A stretch of DNA of 64,000 nt, taken from assembly GCA_028820845.1 (NCBI GenBank), contig JAPPII010000013.1, forward strand, positions 1-64,000. Direction: 5' to 3'. Below are positions 9,001 through 19,208 of this stretch, in pieces. The position numbers and the translations under genes are program-made. Under the pieces are notes generated by a model. The model did no database searches. It worked only from the letters and a program-made list of their open reading frames with translations, and had not been told where the DNA came from. The stretch comes from Candidatus Poribacteria bacterium (GTDB lineage Bacteria > Poribacteria > WGA-4E > WGA-3G). Positions within the stretch are counted from its first letter, which is position 1, and each line of letters begins with the position of its first letter.

Positions 9001-10149
9001 TTATTCAAACGCCTGCAACGTGCCATCTTTCACTCTCAGGACCTTCGGATCATAGATAGCGTCCCCGTTGGCAGCAAAAGAGAATTTGCCGAAAACTGTG
9101 TCAAAGTCTTTGATGTCCGCCAGCGCGTCTCGAATCGCAGCCGAATCGGTGGATTCGGCATTCCTAATTGCCTCCGCTAAGATATAGACGGAAGTATACG
9201 CGACCATAGCAAATCCGTCTGGTTCCATCCCAAACGTTTCGCTATAATTCTGAACGAAAGCTTGATTTCCGGGGGTGTCATCTGTGCTAATCCAACTTAC
9301 GAACGTGACTGCCCCCTCGGCGGCGGGCCCCGCAGCTGCTACCTCAACATCGGTTAACGAAGAAATAATAATGGGAGCCGTTAAACCGAGGTGGCGTGCT
9401 TGAATCAGGATTCCTGGTTTTTCCGGTGGCAATGCTGAGACGAAAATAGCATCCGGATTCAACGCTTTTATCCGAGTGAGTTGCGCTGAGAAGTCAGTAT
9501 CACCGGTTTGGAAAGTTTCTGGGGTGAGCCCCTCAATACCATTTGCTTCAAATATTTTCCGTAATACCGTGTCTTGATCTGTAGAAAAGAGATCCGTGTC
9601 GTCATATAACGTGGCTACTCGTTGATAACCGAGTTTCGCATGCGTTTCCTTGATGCCCGCGGCAATAGCGACCGCCGTCGTGAGTGGAATACGGAAAACA
9701 AAGTCACCGATGTCAGTAAGGCCGCTTGCTCCCGCTGTCGGGCTGAGTGCCACGATCTTGTGTGCTTGTGCAATCGGGAAACCCGCTTGTGTTGCACTCG
9801 ATGTTGAGGGACCGAGAATAGCAACCACGCTATCTGTCCCAATGAGTTTATTGAATGCCTGAACCGTCCCTTCTGGCGTGCCCATATCGTCCTCAAAGAT
9901 AAACTTGAGTCGGACCTCGCTGACATTTGCCTTGGTGATTTCATCAATAGCGAGTGCGAACCCCTGTTCCATACGTTCACCCGTAGCAGCCACGTGTCCT
10001 GTCAAAGGTAAAACGATTCCGATAGCAATCTCACTACGCTTCTCTTCTATTTCAGGTGTAGCAGGTTGGACAATTTGTGATGCCCGCTCACAGGCAGAGA
10101 AACCTACTATCAGGGTAGCAATTGCCACGATAGATGTAAATAATTTCAA
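9001..10149 (-). CDS. Leucine/branched-chain-type ABC substrate-binding lipoprotein (TTG start)
   Basis: A 382-residue type I periplasmic binding protein (Peripla_BP_6, LivJ/LivK family), which captures branched-chain amino acids or similar ligands for an ABC importer. It has a lipoprotein signal with lipobox VGFSAC (Cys20). Family motifs include GIVLPLTGHVAATGERMEQG, LGPSTSSATQAGFPIAQ and SPTAGASGLTD. The start is TTG, supported by AAGGAG about 10 bases upstream; the preceding TTG is closed by a stop at once. No permease or ATPase genes (livHMGF) lie beside it, so it is an orphan here. Its position between leuS/rnj and leuCD fits leucine-related use, but the ligand is not proven. Confidence 0.9.
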   Translation of the reverse strand: MKLFTSIVAIATLIVGFSACERASQIVQPATPEIEEKRSEIAIGIVLPLTGHVAATGERMEQGFALAIDEITKANVSEVRLKFIFEDDMGTPEGTVQAFNKLIGTDSVVAILGPSTSSATQAGFPIAQAHKIVALSPTAGASGLTDIGDFVFRIPLTTAVAIAAGIKETHAKLGYQRVATLYDDTDLFSTDQDTVLRKIFEANGIEGLTPETFQTGDTDFSAQLTRIKALNPDAIFVSALPPEKPGILIQARHLGLTAPIIISSLTDVEVAAAGPAAEGAVTFVSWISTDDTPGNQAFVQNYSETFGMEPDGFAMVAYTSVYILAEAIRNAESTDSAAIRDALADIKDFDTVFGKFSFAANGDAIYDPKVLRVKDGTLQAFE

Positions 10150-10177
10150 TTCAATTTACTCCTTATTAAATTTCGCT

Positions 10178-10765
10178 TTATTTCCCATAAAACTTAACTT
10201 CTCGAATTACAATATCTTTGAACGGCACTGTGATTTTATCTGTTGACGGTTCTCGTGTCGATTTGGCACTGTCTCGCTCGGATGTGGCAGTGAGTCGGAG
10301 AAACAGTATATCTCGTTCAATGCTAACACGTATCACAGCGGCATTTTCAGATTTTGCCCGGCGATTGTCAGAAATACGTGTGAAGCGGTGTGCTTGGTCT
10401 GATTCTGCTGTGTCTATTGTGAGGCTCAGAATGTTTGATGCAGGATGAATCTCAACGTAAGTTACATACTCAGCAGAATTAAGCTGAATCAACGCTTGGA
10501 CCTTATTCGTTCCTTGTATGGAGTCCTGATACCTGTAGGGAAGTGTGACTCCGTCCGTATGATCCTTTTCAACAGAACCCTCCACCTTCAGAATGCTGGA
10601 CGTACCCATGTTCCCATCAACCAGCCGCGGATAATTCTTGCACTGAAGTTGGACAGCGGGAATCTCTGTCGGCGGCGGTTGATTCAATATCGCGCAACCG
10701 GGAACTAAGAGTGTCGTTAGGAAGAGTAAAAACTTCTCTCGTAGGGGACAGTTTAAGAGTTTCAT
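10178..10765 (-). CDS. Putative lipoprotein with discoidin-like beta-sandwich
   Basis: About 195 residues. The open frame reaches a GTG at 10780, but the ATG at 10765 has GAGG nine bases upstream and gives MKLLNCPLREK, a short basic n-region and a hydrophobic stretch ending in the lipobox LLVPGC. The body (LVDGNMGTSSILKVEG, TYVEIHPASNILSLTIDT, VIREVKFYGK at the end) resembles F5/8 type C (discoidin) domains in its beta-strand pattern; this is a weak resemblance and no function is assigned. It sits 28 bp upstream of the binding-protein gene and 77 bp after rnj, so probably in the same transcript, on the outer face of a membrane. Confidence 0.7.
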   Translation of the reverse strand: MKLLNCPLREKFLLFLTTLLVPGCAILNQPPPTEIPAVQLQCKNYPRLVDGNMGTSSILKVEGSVEKDHTDGVTLPYRYQDSIQGTNKVQALIQLNSAEYVTYVEIHPASNILSLTIDTAESDQAHRFTRISDNRRAKSENAAVIRVSIERDILFLRLTATSERDSAKSTREPSTDKITVPFKDIVIREVKFYGK

Positions 10766-10842
10766 AATTGCAATCCTCACGTATGCAAACGGAAGTGGAA
10801 TGCCTGTTCTGCTCCATCGGATGTAGATGTTTGAATTGCCCT

Positions 10843-12579
10843 CTAAACCCGCATAACAACTGGGAAGATGAGCGGTGTCCGTTGCATCTGTTTTGAGAAA
10901 AAGCGACGGAGCGCGCTTCGGATCTCATCTTGGACTATCTCCGTTTCGTGTTTCTGTTCATCGCTCAGATTTTCGATGACGCGTCGGGTAATCTCTTTCG
11001 CCTCTTCTATGAGTTCTTCCGATTCGTCCATATAGACAAATCCACGCGAGATGATTTCTATCTGTCCAGCGTTCAATCCTGTTTTGGAATGGCTATCCGC
11101 AGAAATATTCTCTTGCTGGTCGCCATCACCTGTGTCGCTCTGTAGGACAATAATAGGCACGAGGATGCCGTCTTCAGAAAGTTGGATACGGTCACGCAGG
11201 ACAATATCCTCAAGTTCGATTTCTGGTTTGCCATCGACAAGGACCCGTCCGGAACGGCCCTCGCGTCCAAAGACTTCACACATTTCAGATGTAAGGCGGA
11301 TAAGTTCGCCATCTTCAGCGACTTTGATGTTTTCACTCGGCACCCCGACAGATTCAGCGAGTTCGGCGTGCCGCATCAGATTTTGGTATTCACCGTGCAT
11401 CGGCATAAAGAATTTAGGCTGCAGGAGGTTGAGCATTAACTTCAAGTCTTCACTCGAACCATGACCGGAGACATGTACGTTGGCGTTGCGTTCATGATAT
11501 ATCTTCGCGCCACGCCTAAGCAAATGGTTCACCACGTTCCCGATTGACTTTTCGTTACCTGGAATGATGCGTGCCGACATAACCACAGTATCACCCTGTT
11601 CCACCTTTAAAAACGCGTGATCATCAAGTGCCATCAATGCCAGTGCCGAACGTGGTTCGCCTTGGCTGCCGGTTGTTAAAATCACAACCTCGTGTGGTTT
11701 GAACAGAGACGCATCGCGGGCATCAATAAGATAGTCAGGATTCACATTGAGGTAGCCGAGTTCAGAAGCCGTGCGGACATTGTTGATGAGAGAACGTCCG
11801 GTGACAGCAACGAGTCGCCGATGAATATTCGCGAGATCAATGAATTGCTGGATACGGTGGAGACTTGAGGAAAATGTGCAAAGGAACAGTTTCTGCTCCG
11901 TTTTCTGAAAGATATTGTCTATAGTATCATAGATGCTTCGCTCGGACGGTGTTTGTCCGGGACGTTCTGCGTTTGTGCTGTCGGAGACGAGCATCGTGAC
12001 GCCTTCTGCACCTAAACGGGCGAGCCTCTGAACATCGCTTAGCTTACCATCGACAGGGGTCATGTCGAACTTGAAATCACCCGTATGAACAATAACACCG
12101 ACGGGTGTGTGGAGTGCGATTGCTACACTGTCGGGAATGCTATGTGTGACATGGATGAATTCGGCAGAAAAGGCACCCAGTTCAACGGTATCGCCCGGGG
12201 CAATTGTGTTGAGTTGTGCTTTGCCGAGTACACCGTATTCACGGAGTCTGCCGCTTGCGATTGCGAGGGTGAGCTGCGTGCCGTAAACCGGCACGTCTAA
12301 CTGCCGTAGGACATAGGCTAAAGCACCAATATGGTCTTCGTGTCCGTGAGTCAGAAGGATTCCGCGAATCTTCTTCTGCCGTTCAACGAGATAATGAATA
12401 TCTGGGAATATTAGGTCAACGCCGGGCATGTCTGCATTCGGGAGCATGAAACCGGTATCGATGACGATAAGGTCGTCCTCGGTTTCATACACCATCATAT
12501 TCATCCCAAATTCGCCTAAGCCGCCCAATGGGATGATTGAGACGTTCGCTTCAGTTATATCTTCAAGATTTTTTCTCAT
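10843..12579 (-). CDS. rnj: Ribonuclease J
   Basis: RNase J, 578 residues, a beta-CASP metallo-beta-lactamase RNase with 5'-3' exonuclease and endonuclease activity in mRNA decay and rRNA maturation. Zinc motif LTHGHEDHIGAL, then HTGDFKFD, the beta-CASP region with LVSDSTNAERPG and VILTTGSQGEP, the HVSGHGSSEDLK motif and MPMHGEYQNL are all present. The C-terminal domain (DEQKHETEIVQDEIRSALRR) is complete. It starts 18 bp after the leuS stop, so the two are probably co-transcribed. No anomalies seen. Confidence 0.96.
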   Translation of the reverse strand: MRKNLEDITEANVSIIPLGGLGEFGMNMMVYETEDDLIVIDTGFMLPNADMPGVDLIFPDIHYLVERQKKIRGILLTHGHEDHIGALAYVLRQLDVPVYGTQLTLAIASGRLREYGVLGKAQLNTIAPGDTVELGAFSAEFIHVTHSIPDSVAIALHTPVGVIVHTGDFKFDMTPVDGKLSDVQRLARLGAEGVTMLVSDSTNAERPGQTPSERSIYDTIDNIFQKTEQKLFLCTFSSSLHRIQQFIDLANIHRRLVAVTGRSLINNVRTASELGYLNVNPDYLIDARDASLFKPHEVVILTTGSQGEPRSALALMALDDHAFLKVEQGDTVVMSARIIPGNEKSIGNVVNHLLRRGAKIYHERNANVHVSGHGSSEDLKLMLNLLQPKFFMPMHGEYQNLMRHAELAESVGVPSENIKVAEDGELIRLTSEMCEVFGREGRSGRVLVDGKPEIELEDIVLRDRIQLSEDGILVPIIVLQSDTGDGDQQENISADSHSKTGLNAGQIEIISRGFVYMDESEELIEEAKEITRRVIENLSDEQKHETEIVQDEIRSALRRFFSKQMQRTPLIFPVVMRV

Positions 12580-12597
12580 ATAAGTGGTTTTCGCTTT

Positions 12598-15150
12598 TTA
12601 AACAACGATGTTAATAAGACGGTTTGGTACGACGATGACCTTCCGAATCGGTTTGCCATCAGTAAACCGTTGAACCCGATCATCTGCGAGTGCTGCTGCT
12701 TCAATCTCTTTGTCGGTTGCATCGGCAGGTAGTTGGAGCCGGTTACGGAGTTTCCCGTTGACCTGTACGATTATGGTTGTAGTTGCACTTGTCAGGACTG
12801 CCTCGTCGTGTGTGGGCCACTGTTCATGTGCAATGAATCCTGTTTCACCGAGACGGTGCCACAATTCTTGTGCGATGTGCGGCGCGTAAGGCGAAAGCAG
12901 ATGCAAGAACGCCTTCAAGGTTTCTCTCGGCAGCGATTTCGCTTGTGTGGCAGCGTTAACGAAAATCATCATCTGACTAATTGCCGTGTTCATCTTATCA
13001 ATGGATTCAGTGTCTTCTGTTACCTGTTTGATAGTTTGGTGGAGTTCGCGCCAAAGTTCAGGTGCCGTTATGCCATCAGCGTCGGTGAGTTTCTCGCTGA
13101 GTTCACCGTTCTCTTCATTCACAACAAGTCGCCAGACGCGTTGCAGGAATCGGTAGACCCCCTCCACCCCGGCATCTTGCCACGGCGTACTGGCTGTAAC
13201 AGGTCCAATGAACAGCAGATAAAGCCGAATTGCATCCGCACCGTATTTATCAATCACATCGTCTGAGTTGATGACATTAAAACGGGATTTAGACATCTTT
13301 TCTATTTGCACATTGAGTGGTGTACCAGAGGTTTTCACAACCGCTTTTCCATCATTCTGCTCGACTTCGTGCGGATAATAGTACTTGCCTCGGGCATCTT
13401 GATAAGATTCAGCGAGGATCGTACCTTGGTTGACCAAACCTTGGAAAGGCTCTTTCGTTGAAACTAAACCACAATCATACAAAACTTTATGCCAAAACCG
13501 GGCGTAGAGTAGATGGAGTACTGCATGTTCTGCACCACCCAGGTAAAGGTCAACAGGCATCCAATATTGTTCAAGTGCCGAGTCAAAAGGTGCTTCAACA
13601 TTGTGGGCATCAAGGAAACGGAGATAGTACCAGCAAGAACCCGCCCACTGCGGCATGATATTCGTTTCCCGCGTCGCGGTTCGTCCGTCTGGTAGCGTCA
13701 CGTTCAACCACTCGGATCCAGCACGAGCAAGCGGGGGTTGCCCATCTTCTGTCGGCTTGTAAGCATCAATAGGTGGAAGTTCGAGGGGTAGATCTTCGTC
13801 AGGCAGTTGAACGATGGTGCCATCTTCAAGATGGGCAAGTGGGAAAGGTTCCCCCCAATACCGTTGTCGCGAGAAGAGCCAGTCGCGTAAACGATATTGA
13901 ACCTGCCGCTTGCCTCTCCCTTCACTTTCGAGCCATATAATCATCTTCTCCTTCGCCGCATCAACCCGCAAGCCGTTGAGGAAATCAGAATTAACACAGA
14001 CACCATCGCCTTCAAAAGGTGCTTCTTCAATAGGCTTTTTGCCGCCCTTGATAACCTCAATAATAGGAATATCAAAAGTTGAAGCGAATTCATGGTCACG
14101 TTCGTCGTGTCCCGGGACCGCCATGATGGCACCCGTGCCATAAGTCATAAGGACGTAATCCGCAACCCAGATTGGGATAGGCGTATTGTTACATGGGTTG
14201 ATAGCGTAAGCACCTGTGAATACCCCCGTCTTTTCAGTGGCGAGGTCGGTGCGCTGGAGGTCGGATTTGTTGATAGCCTCCTTAACGTAAGCACTAACAG
14301 TCGGTGCCGCATCAGGATGTGTGATTTCTGAGACGAGCGGGTGTTCGGGTGCCAGCACGCAATAAGTGGCACCGAACAGCGTATCCGGACGGGTCGTGAA
14401 AACTGTGAAAGTCTTATCGCTGTCTTTGATGCTGAAGGTGATGTCTGCCCCTTCCGACTTACCGATCCAGTGCCGTTGCATCTCCTTGAGTCCATCAGGC
14501 CAATCCAATAAATCTAAGTCTTCCAGCAATTGGTCGGCATAGGCAGTGATTTTGAGCATCCACTGCCGCATGAGGCGGCGTTCAACAGGGTCACCAGTTT
14601 CAACATATTTCCCATCTTTGACCTCTTCATTTGAGAGGACAGTTCCCAACGCGGGACACCAGTTCACCGGGACATCGGCGAGGTATGCAAGATCTTTTTC
14701 ATAGAGACGGAGAAAAATCCATTGTGTCCACCTGTAATAATCCGGTAGGGAGGTATCAATTTCACGCGACCAATCGTACGAGAAACCGATACGTTGCATC
14801 TGGTGCCGGAAGGTGTCCGTGTTTCGTCGGGTGATATCTATTGGATGTTCGTTTTCGCGCACTGCGAACCGCTCCGTTGGGAGACCGAAGGCATCCCAAC
14901 CCATCGGATGCATGACGTGATAGCCCTGCATACGTCGGAAATTCGCAAGAACATCGGTAGGCAAGTAGTTTTTCGAGTGACCCACGTGCAGCCCAGCACC
15001 TGAGGTATATGGGAACATGCCAAGTACATAAAATTTCGGCTTGGTCTTTAATGTTTCGATATCGTTTGGAATTTTAAATGCTTCTTTTTTTTGCCACTCG
15101 GCTTGCCAATGCGGCTCTATTCTCGCCGGGGCATAAGGATGATTCTCCAT
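12598..15150 (-). CDS. leuS: Leucyl-tRNA synthetase
   Basis: LeuRS, charging tRNA-Leu. The open frame extends to 15210, but ATG 15150 has AAAGGAG about 11 bases upstream and gives [16 protein letters not shown], the usual bacterial N-terminus; 850 residues. The HIGH-class motif appears as [14 protein letters not shown], the KMSKS loop as [11 protein letters not shown], and an editing (CP1) domain is present ([19 protein letters not shown]). The C-terminal anticodon-binding and LeuRS-specific domains ([16 protein letters not shown]) are intact. It heads a co-directional run to leuD. No T-box leader was recognised upstream. Confidence 0.97.
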   Translation of the reverse strand: MENHPYAPARIEPHWQAEWQKKEAFKIPNDIETLKTKPKFYVLGMFPYTSGAGLHVGHSKNYLPTDVLANFRRMQGYHVMHPMGWDAFGLPTERFAVRENEHPIDITRRNTDTFRHQMQRIGFSYDWSREIDTSLPDYYRWTQWIFLRLYEKDLAYLADVPVNWCPALGTVLSNEEVKDGKYVETGDPVERRLMRQWMLKITAYADQLLEDLDLLDWPDGLKEMQRHWIGKSEGADITFSIKDSDKTFTVFTTRPDTLFGATYCVLAPEHPLVSEITHPDAAPTVSAYVKEAINKSDLQRTDLATEKTGVFTGAYAINPCNNTPIPIWVADYVLMTYGTGAIMAVPGHDERDHEFASTFDIPIIEVIKGGKKPIEEAPFEGDGVCVNSDFLNGLRVDAAKEKMIIWLESEGRGKRQVQYRLRDWLFSRQRYWGEPFPLAHLEDGTIVQLPDEDLPLELPPIDAYKPTEDGQPPLARAGSEWLNVTLPDGRTATRETNIMPQWAGSCWYYLRFLDAHNVEAPFDSALEQYWMPVDLYLGGAEHAVLHLLYARFWHKVLYDCGLVSTKEPFQGLVNQGTILAESYQDARGKYYYPHEVEQNDGKAVVKTSGTPLNVQIEKMSKSRFNVINSDDVIDKYGADAIRLYLLFIGPVTASTPWQDAGVEGVYRFLQRVWRLVVNEENGELSEKLTDADGITAPELWRELHQTIKQVTEDTESIDKMNTAISQMMIFVNAATQAKSLPRETLKAFLHLLSPYAPHIAQELWHRLGETGFIAHEQWPTHDEAVLTSATTTIIVQVNGKLRNRLQLPADATDKEIEAAALADDRVQRFTDGKPIRKVIVVPNRLINIVV

Positions 15151-15321
15151 TTCGCGTCCTGCTCCTTTTTCAGCCTTTTGGTATTGGCTTGATGATATAA
15201 ATTCTACCACAACTTCGCTTGATTGTCAAGATAGAGTCGTTCTCCTTCCATTAGTTATGGGTTGTTTGAATCTCGGATGAGGCGGATTTTTCGGGTTTTG
15301 GCGAGAGGTGAAAAAAGAAAA

Positions 15322-15346
15322 GGCGAGGTTAAGGAACCTCGCCTAC
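15322..15346. repeat. REP-like hairpin with CTAC/GTAG end
   Basis: A 9-bp stem (GGCGAGGTT / AACCTCGCC) with a 4-base loop, followed directly by TACC so that, read on the minus strand, GTAG precedes the hairpin. GTAG placed 5' of a short hairpin is the hallmark of REP elements mobilised by TnpA-REP (RAYT) transposases. It lies in the gap between leuS and a small hypothetical gene. Nothing else in 15151-15432 is recognisable apart from a decayed copy of the repeat family at 34561. Confidence 0.6.
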
Positions 15347-15432
15347 CGATTTTAAAGGGGAAAAGGCGGGAGTGGAGAATCCGCTAGCGGTTGTCCGTCA
15401 ATAAATACCTAATATTCCAGATTTACACTGTG

Positions 15433-15630
15433 TTATTGCGCTCGCTCTGTTACTACCGCATTTTGCGTGGCAGAGAGAACACTCCGTAACGACTGAAAAT
15501 AACTCATCTCAGCCAACTTTATCCGTTTCTGATTGCCTTCAATTCGCGCTTTAACAAGCGTTTCCCAATTCAAGGTCAGCATACGGTTTGTTTTCTGTAG
15601 CACTTTCCAGTGCCCTTCTGAAATCATCAT
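15433..15630 (-). CDS. Small hypothetical protein
   Basis: About 65 residues, not recognised. The open frame extends to 15693, but AAGGAG sits just before ATGATG at 15630/15627 and fixes the start at MMISEGHWKVLQ. The protein is basic and helical-looking (NWETLVKARIEGNQKRIKLAE), with no signal peptide or membrane segment. It is flanked by non-coding stretches on both sides and shares its direction with the next small gene. Probably real because of the strong ribosome-binding site, but short. Confidence 0.5.
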   Translation of the reverse strand: MMISEGHWKVLQKTNRMLTLNWETLVKARIEGNQKRIKLAEMSYFQSLRSVLSATQNAVVTERAQ

Positions 15631-15827
15631 ACCTCTCCTTGTACAGTTGTTTATTGCACACCTGAGAGAAGATCTTCTCAACGTTTCAGCCAATATATCC
15701 TACGTCATTATAATCTCTTAACATTAATATGTTGCATTCGACGATAGATATCTTCAGGAAAATAACCATTTATATGCTAAAGATAGAAACGTTGGAGTGG
15801 CGGATTTGGTTTCAAACGACCGTATTT

Positions 15828-16130
15828 TCAGGCGTTTTGTTTTTTCTCGCTCTCCTGCTCTGATAGTTTTGATGGTGGTGGAAAAACAATCTTTTTCGCT
15901 ATGGACATTTCATGTTTTTCCAATACTCGCTGCAGCATCTTGTAGGTTTCCTCGCATTCTGCTTTCGTACCGAGGAACTCTATGCTGGGTGAGTCGACTA
16001 AATTAATATGTATCTCGTAAGAATCATTCTTTGCCCTAATTATTTTTACCTGTTGGATGTAGGTAATATTTACCATTCCTTTGTAGGATGTTTGATGTCT
16101 ACCCTTCGGATTGATAATCTCAATAAACAC
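15828..16130 (-). CDS. Small hypothetical protein (GTG start)
   Basis: 100 residues, not recognised. The start is GTG with AAAGGAG and an 8-base spacer, a strong site. The first two thirds alternate in a beta-strand pattern (MFIEIINPKG, VNITYIQQVKIIRAK, YEIHINLVDSPSIEFLG) followed by a helix (KAECEETYKMLQRVLEKHE) and a charged tail; this is the strand-then-helix order of a small PH-like domain, which is only a suggestion. No signal peptide. Stands alone between two gaps. Confidence 0.6.
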   Translation of the reverse strand: MFIEIINPKGRHQTSYKGMVNITYIQQVKIIRAKNDSYEIHINLVDSPSIEFLGTKAECEETYKMLQRVLEKHEMSIAKKIVFPPPSKLSEQESEKKQNA

Positions 16131-16339
16131 AGAAAATCTCCTTTATATGTTTATCTGCTGTAGATCGCCTTTAAGTCAAATACAATCTACATAGCAATTC
16201 CCAAATTGCTTGAGGAAATCTATAATTGACATAAATAATATATGAATACGGAAATAAAAAATTGTTTTATAAATGATTCAATATGACTTTAATGTGGTAG
16301 AAGAAATAGGCTTTAATCTTTTGGGTTTGAATGCTATGC

Positions 16340-17353
16340 CTAACGGATTTGATACCGTTCAACAGCATTCATGTCGAGACTGACCCCCAATCCAGGTTCT
16401 TCTATCAGTGTGATTGCGCCGTTAGAGAGGTCCATACTACCGCCGGATAAATCGTCAACACGGATATGTGGAAGTTCATCGATTGGCATCGTGCAGTTTG
16501 GCAGTGTACATGCGATATGTGCGGCGAAGGTCGAAGCGACACAGGAACCGAACGCGAAGATCTGCACCCAAATTGGCAAGTCTGCGGCTTCAGCAACAGC
16601 GGCACTTTTTCGCAGTCCCGCGACGTTCCCACCCATATTGACAGCATCCACTGCATCTGCGCGGATGTTCTCTAAAATCCCTTGCGGTGCCCCAAGATGT
16701 CGAGCAACCGGTACCTCTACTTCTTCTCGAAGCCGACGGTACCAAGACAAGTTCTCGAACCGAATTGGGTCCTCATAGACCTCGACGTTATAGGGTCGCA
16801 ACTCCCGTGCGAGCCGGAGCCCGGTCTCTAAATCCCCGAATTCCGTATTTGGATCGACACGAATCTGGAAATCAGGACCACACGCGTCTCTGATTAACCG
16901 GGCGGTTTCGACGATGTTTGCGCTTCGAGCCTTGAGTTTATGCACCCGAAATCCCATCTTTGCAGCACGTTCCGCCTCCGCCGCCGTTACCTCTGCTGGC
17001 ATTGGTGGCGACCAGTAGGCGAGTTCAACCCTGTCTCTATATTTTTCGCCGATTAACTTATGAGCAGGCACCCCTAACGCTTGTCCTGCCAAGTCGTAAA
17101 AGGCGCATTGGAAAGCAAATGACTCCGAAGCCAGATCAATATCCCAAAGGTTTTTACCGACATACCTTTCGGCAATGGCATCCGCTTGGTCTGTAATATT
17201 GCTATTCAGAGAATTGCTTTCTCCCAATCCTGTGAGACCTTCGTCCGTGTGGACCCATACCAAAGTGGTTGGATAATCCATGTCCCAGTGCTCCTGTATT
17301 GCCGGAACAAACGGGATAGATACGGTTCGGTATTCAATGCCAGTGATTTTCAT
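16340..17353 (-). CDS. Enolase-superfamily (mandelate racemase/muconate lactonizing) enzyme
   Basis: 337 residues. The N-terminal capping domain (MKITGIEYRTVSIPF, GLTGLGESNS) is followed by a TIM-barrel with the KxK pair K139/K141 in RVHKLKAR, metal ligands D167 (RVDPN) and E194 (VYEDPI). Superfamily members abstract an alpha proton from carboxylates and either racemise, dehydrate or cycloisomerise them. The third metal ligand, usually an acidic residue on the next strand, falls at PVARHLG and is not acidic, so the metal site may be altered. Substrate cannot be told. It is a single gene with no sugar-acid operon around it. Confidence 0.85.
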   Translation of the reverse strand: MKITGIEYRTVSIPFVPAIQEHWDMDYPTTLVWVHTDEGLTGLGESNSLNSNITDQADAIAERYVGKNLWDIDLASESFAFQCAFYDLAGQALGVPAHKLIGEKYRDRVELAYWSPPMPAEVTAAEAERAAKMGFRVHKLKARSANIVETARLIRDACGPDFQIRVDPNTEFGDLETGLRLARELRPYNVEVYEDPIRFENLSWYRRLREEVEVPVARHLGAPQGILENIRADAVDAVNMGGNVAGLRKSAAVAEAADLPIWVQIFAFGSCVASTFAAHIACTLPNCTMPIDELPHIRVDDLSGGSMDLSNGAITLIEEPGLGVSLDMNAVERYQIR

Positions 17354-17626
17354 AAGGCCGCAGCTCCTTGGAATATTACCTTAAGTCGTGGATTGTATAC
17401 CCTATGTTCAATCGGCGCATCGGACCTTTTTCCAATAATTGGAATTTTATGAGAAATATTAAAGCGTGTCAAGCATTTTTTTAAGGATGATGCAAGACGA
17501 AGGATTTGTCCTAACCTGAGTATTTGCTTTCACCCTTGCTAAGGTTTCTCAGTTTTGTTTGGTAACAACGTAATTGTGGGAGTTTGAACCAGAAGCGGCT
17601 ATTGTCCGGCAACATGTCACAAACTT

Positions 17627-17654
17627 TTGAAAAAATTTTAAAAATATTGTAAAA
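17627..17654 (+). promoter_or_regulatory. Candidate sigma70 promoter for the PhoX-like gene
   Basis: TTGAAA, a 16-base spacer, TAAAAT, in a very A/T-rich tract about 90 bases before the ATG. The rest of the 390-base gap 17354-17743 shows no gene; it lies between two divergent genes and should also hold the promoter of the enolase-superfamily gene, which was not identified. Confidence 0.45.
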
Positions 17655-17743
17655 TAGTAAAGTTATACTTTACAGATAAAAAATGTTGCATCTAAATACG
17701 GGAGCTTTTGGTATCTCTTTAGTGCCTTGATGAGGAGAAATTT

Positions 17744-19207
17744 ATGAAGAATAGGTTATCTCGACGACAGTTTCTACGCTTGGGTACACTTGTGACCGCC
17801 TCTGCAGCGGTCAGTCTCGGATTTTTGGGGTGTAGCCGGACACTGATTCAAAAGGTGCCAGGCTTCGGACCTCCGCCACCCTTTGAATTCAAGCCGAGTC
17901 CAAATCGCCTCCTTGATCTTCCAGAAGGGTTTACCGCTCACGCCTTTTCGAGAACAGGCGAACTGATGGATGATGGGCTTTGGGTGCCAGGTGCACACGA
18001 CGGCATGGCGGCTTACCCAGGTCCCAACGGCAAAACTATTCTCATTCGCAATCACGAATTGCAGGCGACTAGCAAATCAGTTGGCGCGTTTGGATGGAAT
18101 AACGAGAAAATTGAACGCGCTGCCGTTGGTAAATTCTATGACGCTGGATCAGGTGAACTGCCATGCCTCGGTGGCACGACAACGCTCGTCTATGACACGA
18201 AAACGCAGACATTGGAGAAGCATTTCTTGAGTCTGGTAGGAACAATCCGAAATTGCGCTGGCGGTCTCACACCTTGGAATACATGGATTACCTGTGAAGA
18301 GACTATGCAAAAGGCGGATCCAGAAACGACTTATGAAGTAGATCACGGATATAACTTTGAGGTCCCGGTCACTGCTGAGATAGGATTGACTGACCCCATC
18401 CCCTTGAAAGCGATGGGACGTTTCAATCATGAAGCCGTTGCCGTTGATCCTAAGACGGGGATTGTCTATCAAACCGAAGACAGAGGCGATAGTTTAATTT
18501 ATCGGTTTATTCCGGACACACCGGGTGAACTCGCTGCAGGTGGTAAACTTCAAGCACTAAAAATCCGCGACCTCAAAGGTGCGGATACTCGGAACTGGCA
18601 GAGCCGGATGCAGAAGATTTTTCGCTGGATGTATAATCCAGTTCCAGTTGGAGAGACACTTGCAGTCGAATGGGTGGATGTTGAGAATATAGCATCCCCG
18701 GATGACGATCTCCGCATACAGGGAAACGAAGATAAAGGGGCGGCAAAGTTTGCACGCGGTGAAGGGATATGGTATGGGAGTGGATCCGAAACGGGAGAAT
18801 TTTATATCGCTTGCACGAATGGTGGTATTGCGTACAAGGGCCAGATCTGGAAGTATATACCGAGTCCTTATGAAGGGACGAATCGTGAGGAGCAAGAACC
18901 GGGAACGCTTCAACTCTTCATTGAGCCAAACGACAGGAATCTCATGGAAAACGCCGATAACCTGACAGTCGCGCCGTGGGGAGATCTTATTATCTGTGAA
19001 GACGGTCCCGAAGAAGAGTTCTTGGTTGGTGTCACGCCTGAAGGGCATCTTTATAAGTTTGCTCGGAATTCGGGCAATATGTCTGAACTTGCGGGTGCGA
19101 CGTTCTCGCCTGACGGCACGACGCTCTTTGTGAACATACAGAGTCACGGGATTACACTGGCGATTACCGGTCCTTGGCACGAAATTCGCCAGCGTCCGCT
19201 TGTATAG
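17744..19207 (+). CDS. DUF839/PhoX-like Tat-exported protein
   Basis: 487 residues. The N-terminus carries a twin-arginine signal (RLSRRQFLRLG) followed by a hydrophobic stretch with a lipobox-like LGFLGC, so it may be a Tat lipoprotein. The body matches DUF839/PhoX proteins: GAHDGMAAYPGPNGKTILIRNHE, GGTTTLVYD, CAGGLTPWNTWITCEET, GRFNHEAVAVDPKTGIVYQTEDRGDS pieces and FSPDGTTLFVNIQ at the end. PhoX enzymes are Ca2+/Fe-dependent alkaline phosphatases; the cysteine-bearing CEE motif and the beta-propeller repeats are visible, but activity is not assured for the wider DUF839 family. It ends 1 bp from the convergent VWA gene. Confidence 0.88.
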   Translation: MKNRLSRRQFLRLGTLVTASAAVSLGFLGCSRTLIQKVPGFGPPPPFEFKPSPNRLLDLPEGFTAHAFSRTGELMDDGLWVPGAHDGMAAYPGPNGKTILIRNHELQATSKSVGAFGWNNEKIERAAVGKFYDAGSGELPCLGGTTTLVYDTKTQTLEKHFLSLVGTIRNCAGGLTPWNTWITCEETMQKADPETTYEVDHGYNFEVPVTAEIGLTDPIPLKAMGRFNHEAVAVDPKTGIVYQTEDRGDSLIYRFIPDTPGELAAGGKLQALKIRDLKGADTRNWQSRMQKIFRWMYNPVPVGETLAVEWVDVENIASPDDDLRIQGNEDKGAAKFARGEGIWYGSGSETGEFYIACTNGGIAYKGQIWKYIPSPYEGTNREEQEPGTLQLFIEPNDRNLMENADNLTVAPWGDLIICEDGPEEEFLVGVTPEGHLYKFARNSGNMSELAGATFSPDGTTLFVNIQSHGITLAITGPWHEIRQRPLV

Positions 19208-19208
19208 T

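Noticed and set aside
15151-15432. T-box leader for leuS
   Set aside because: No T-box bulge sequence or specifier hairpin followed by a terminator was found upstream of the leuS start.
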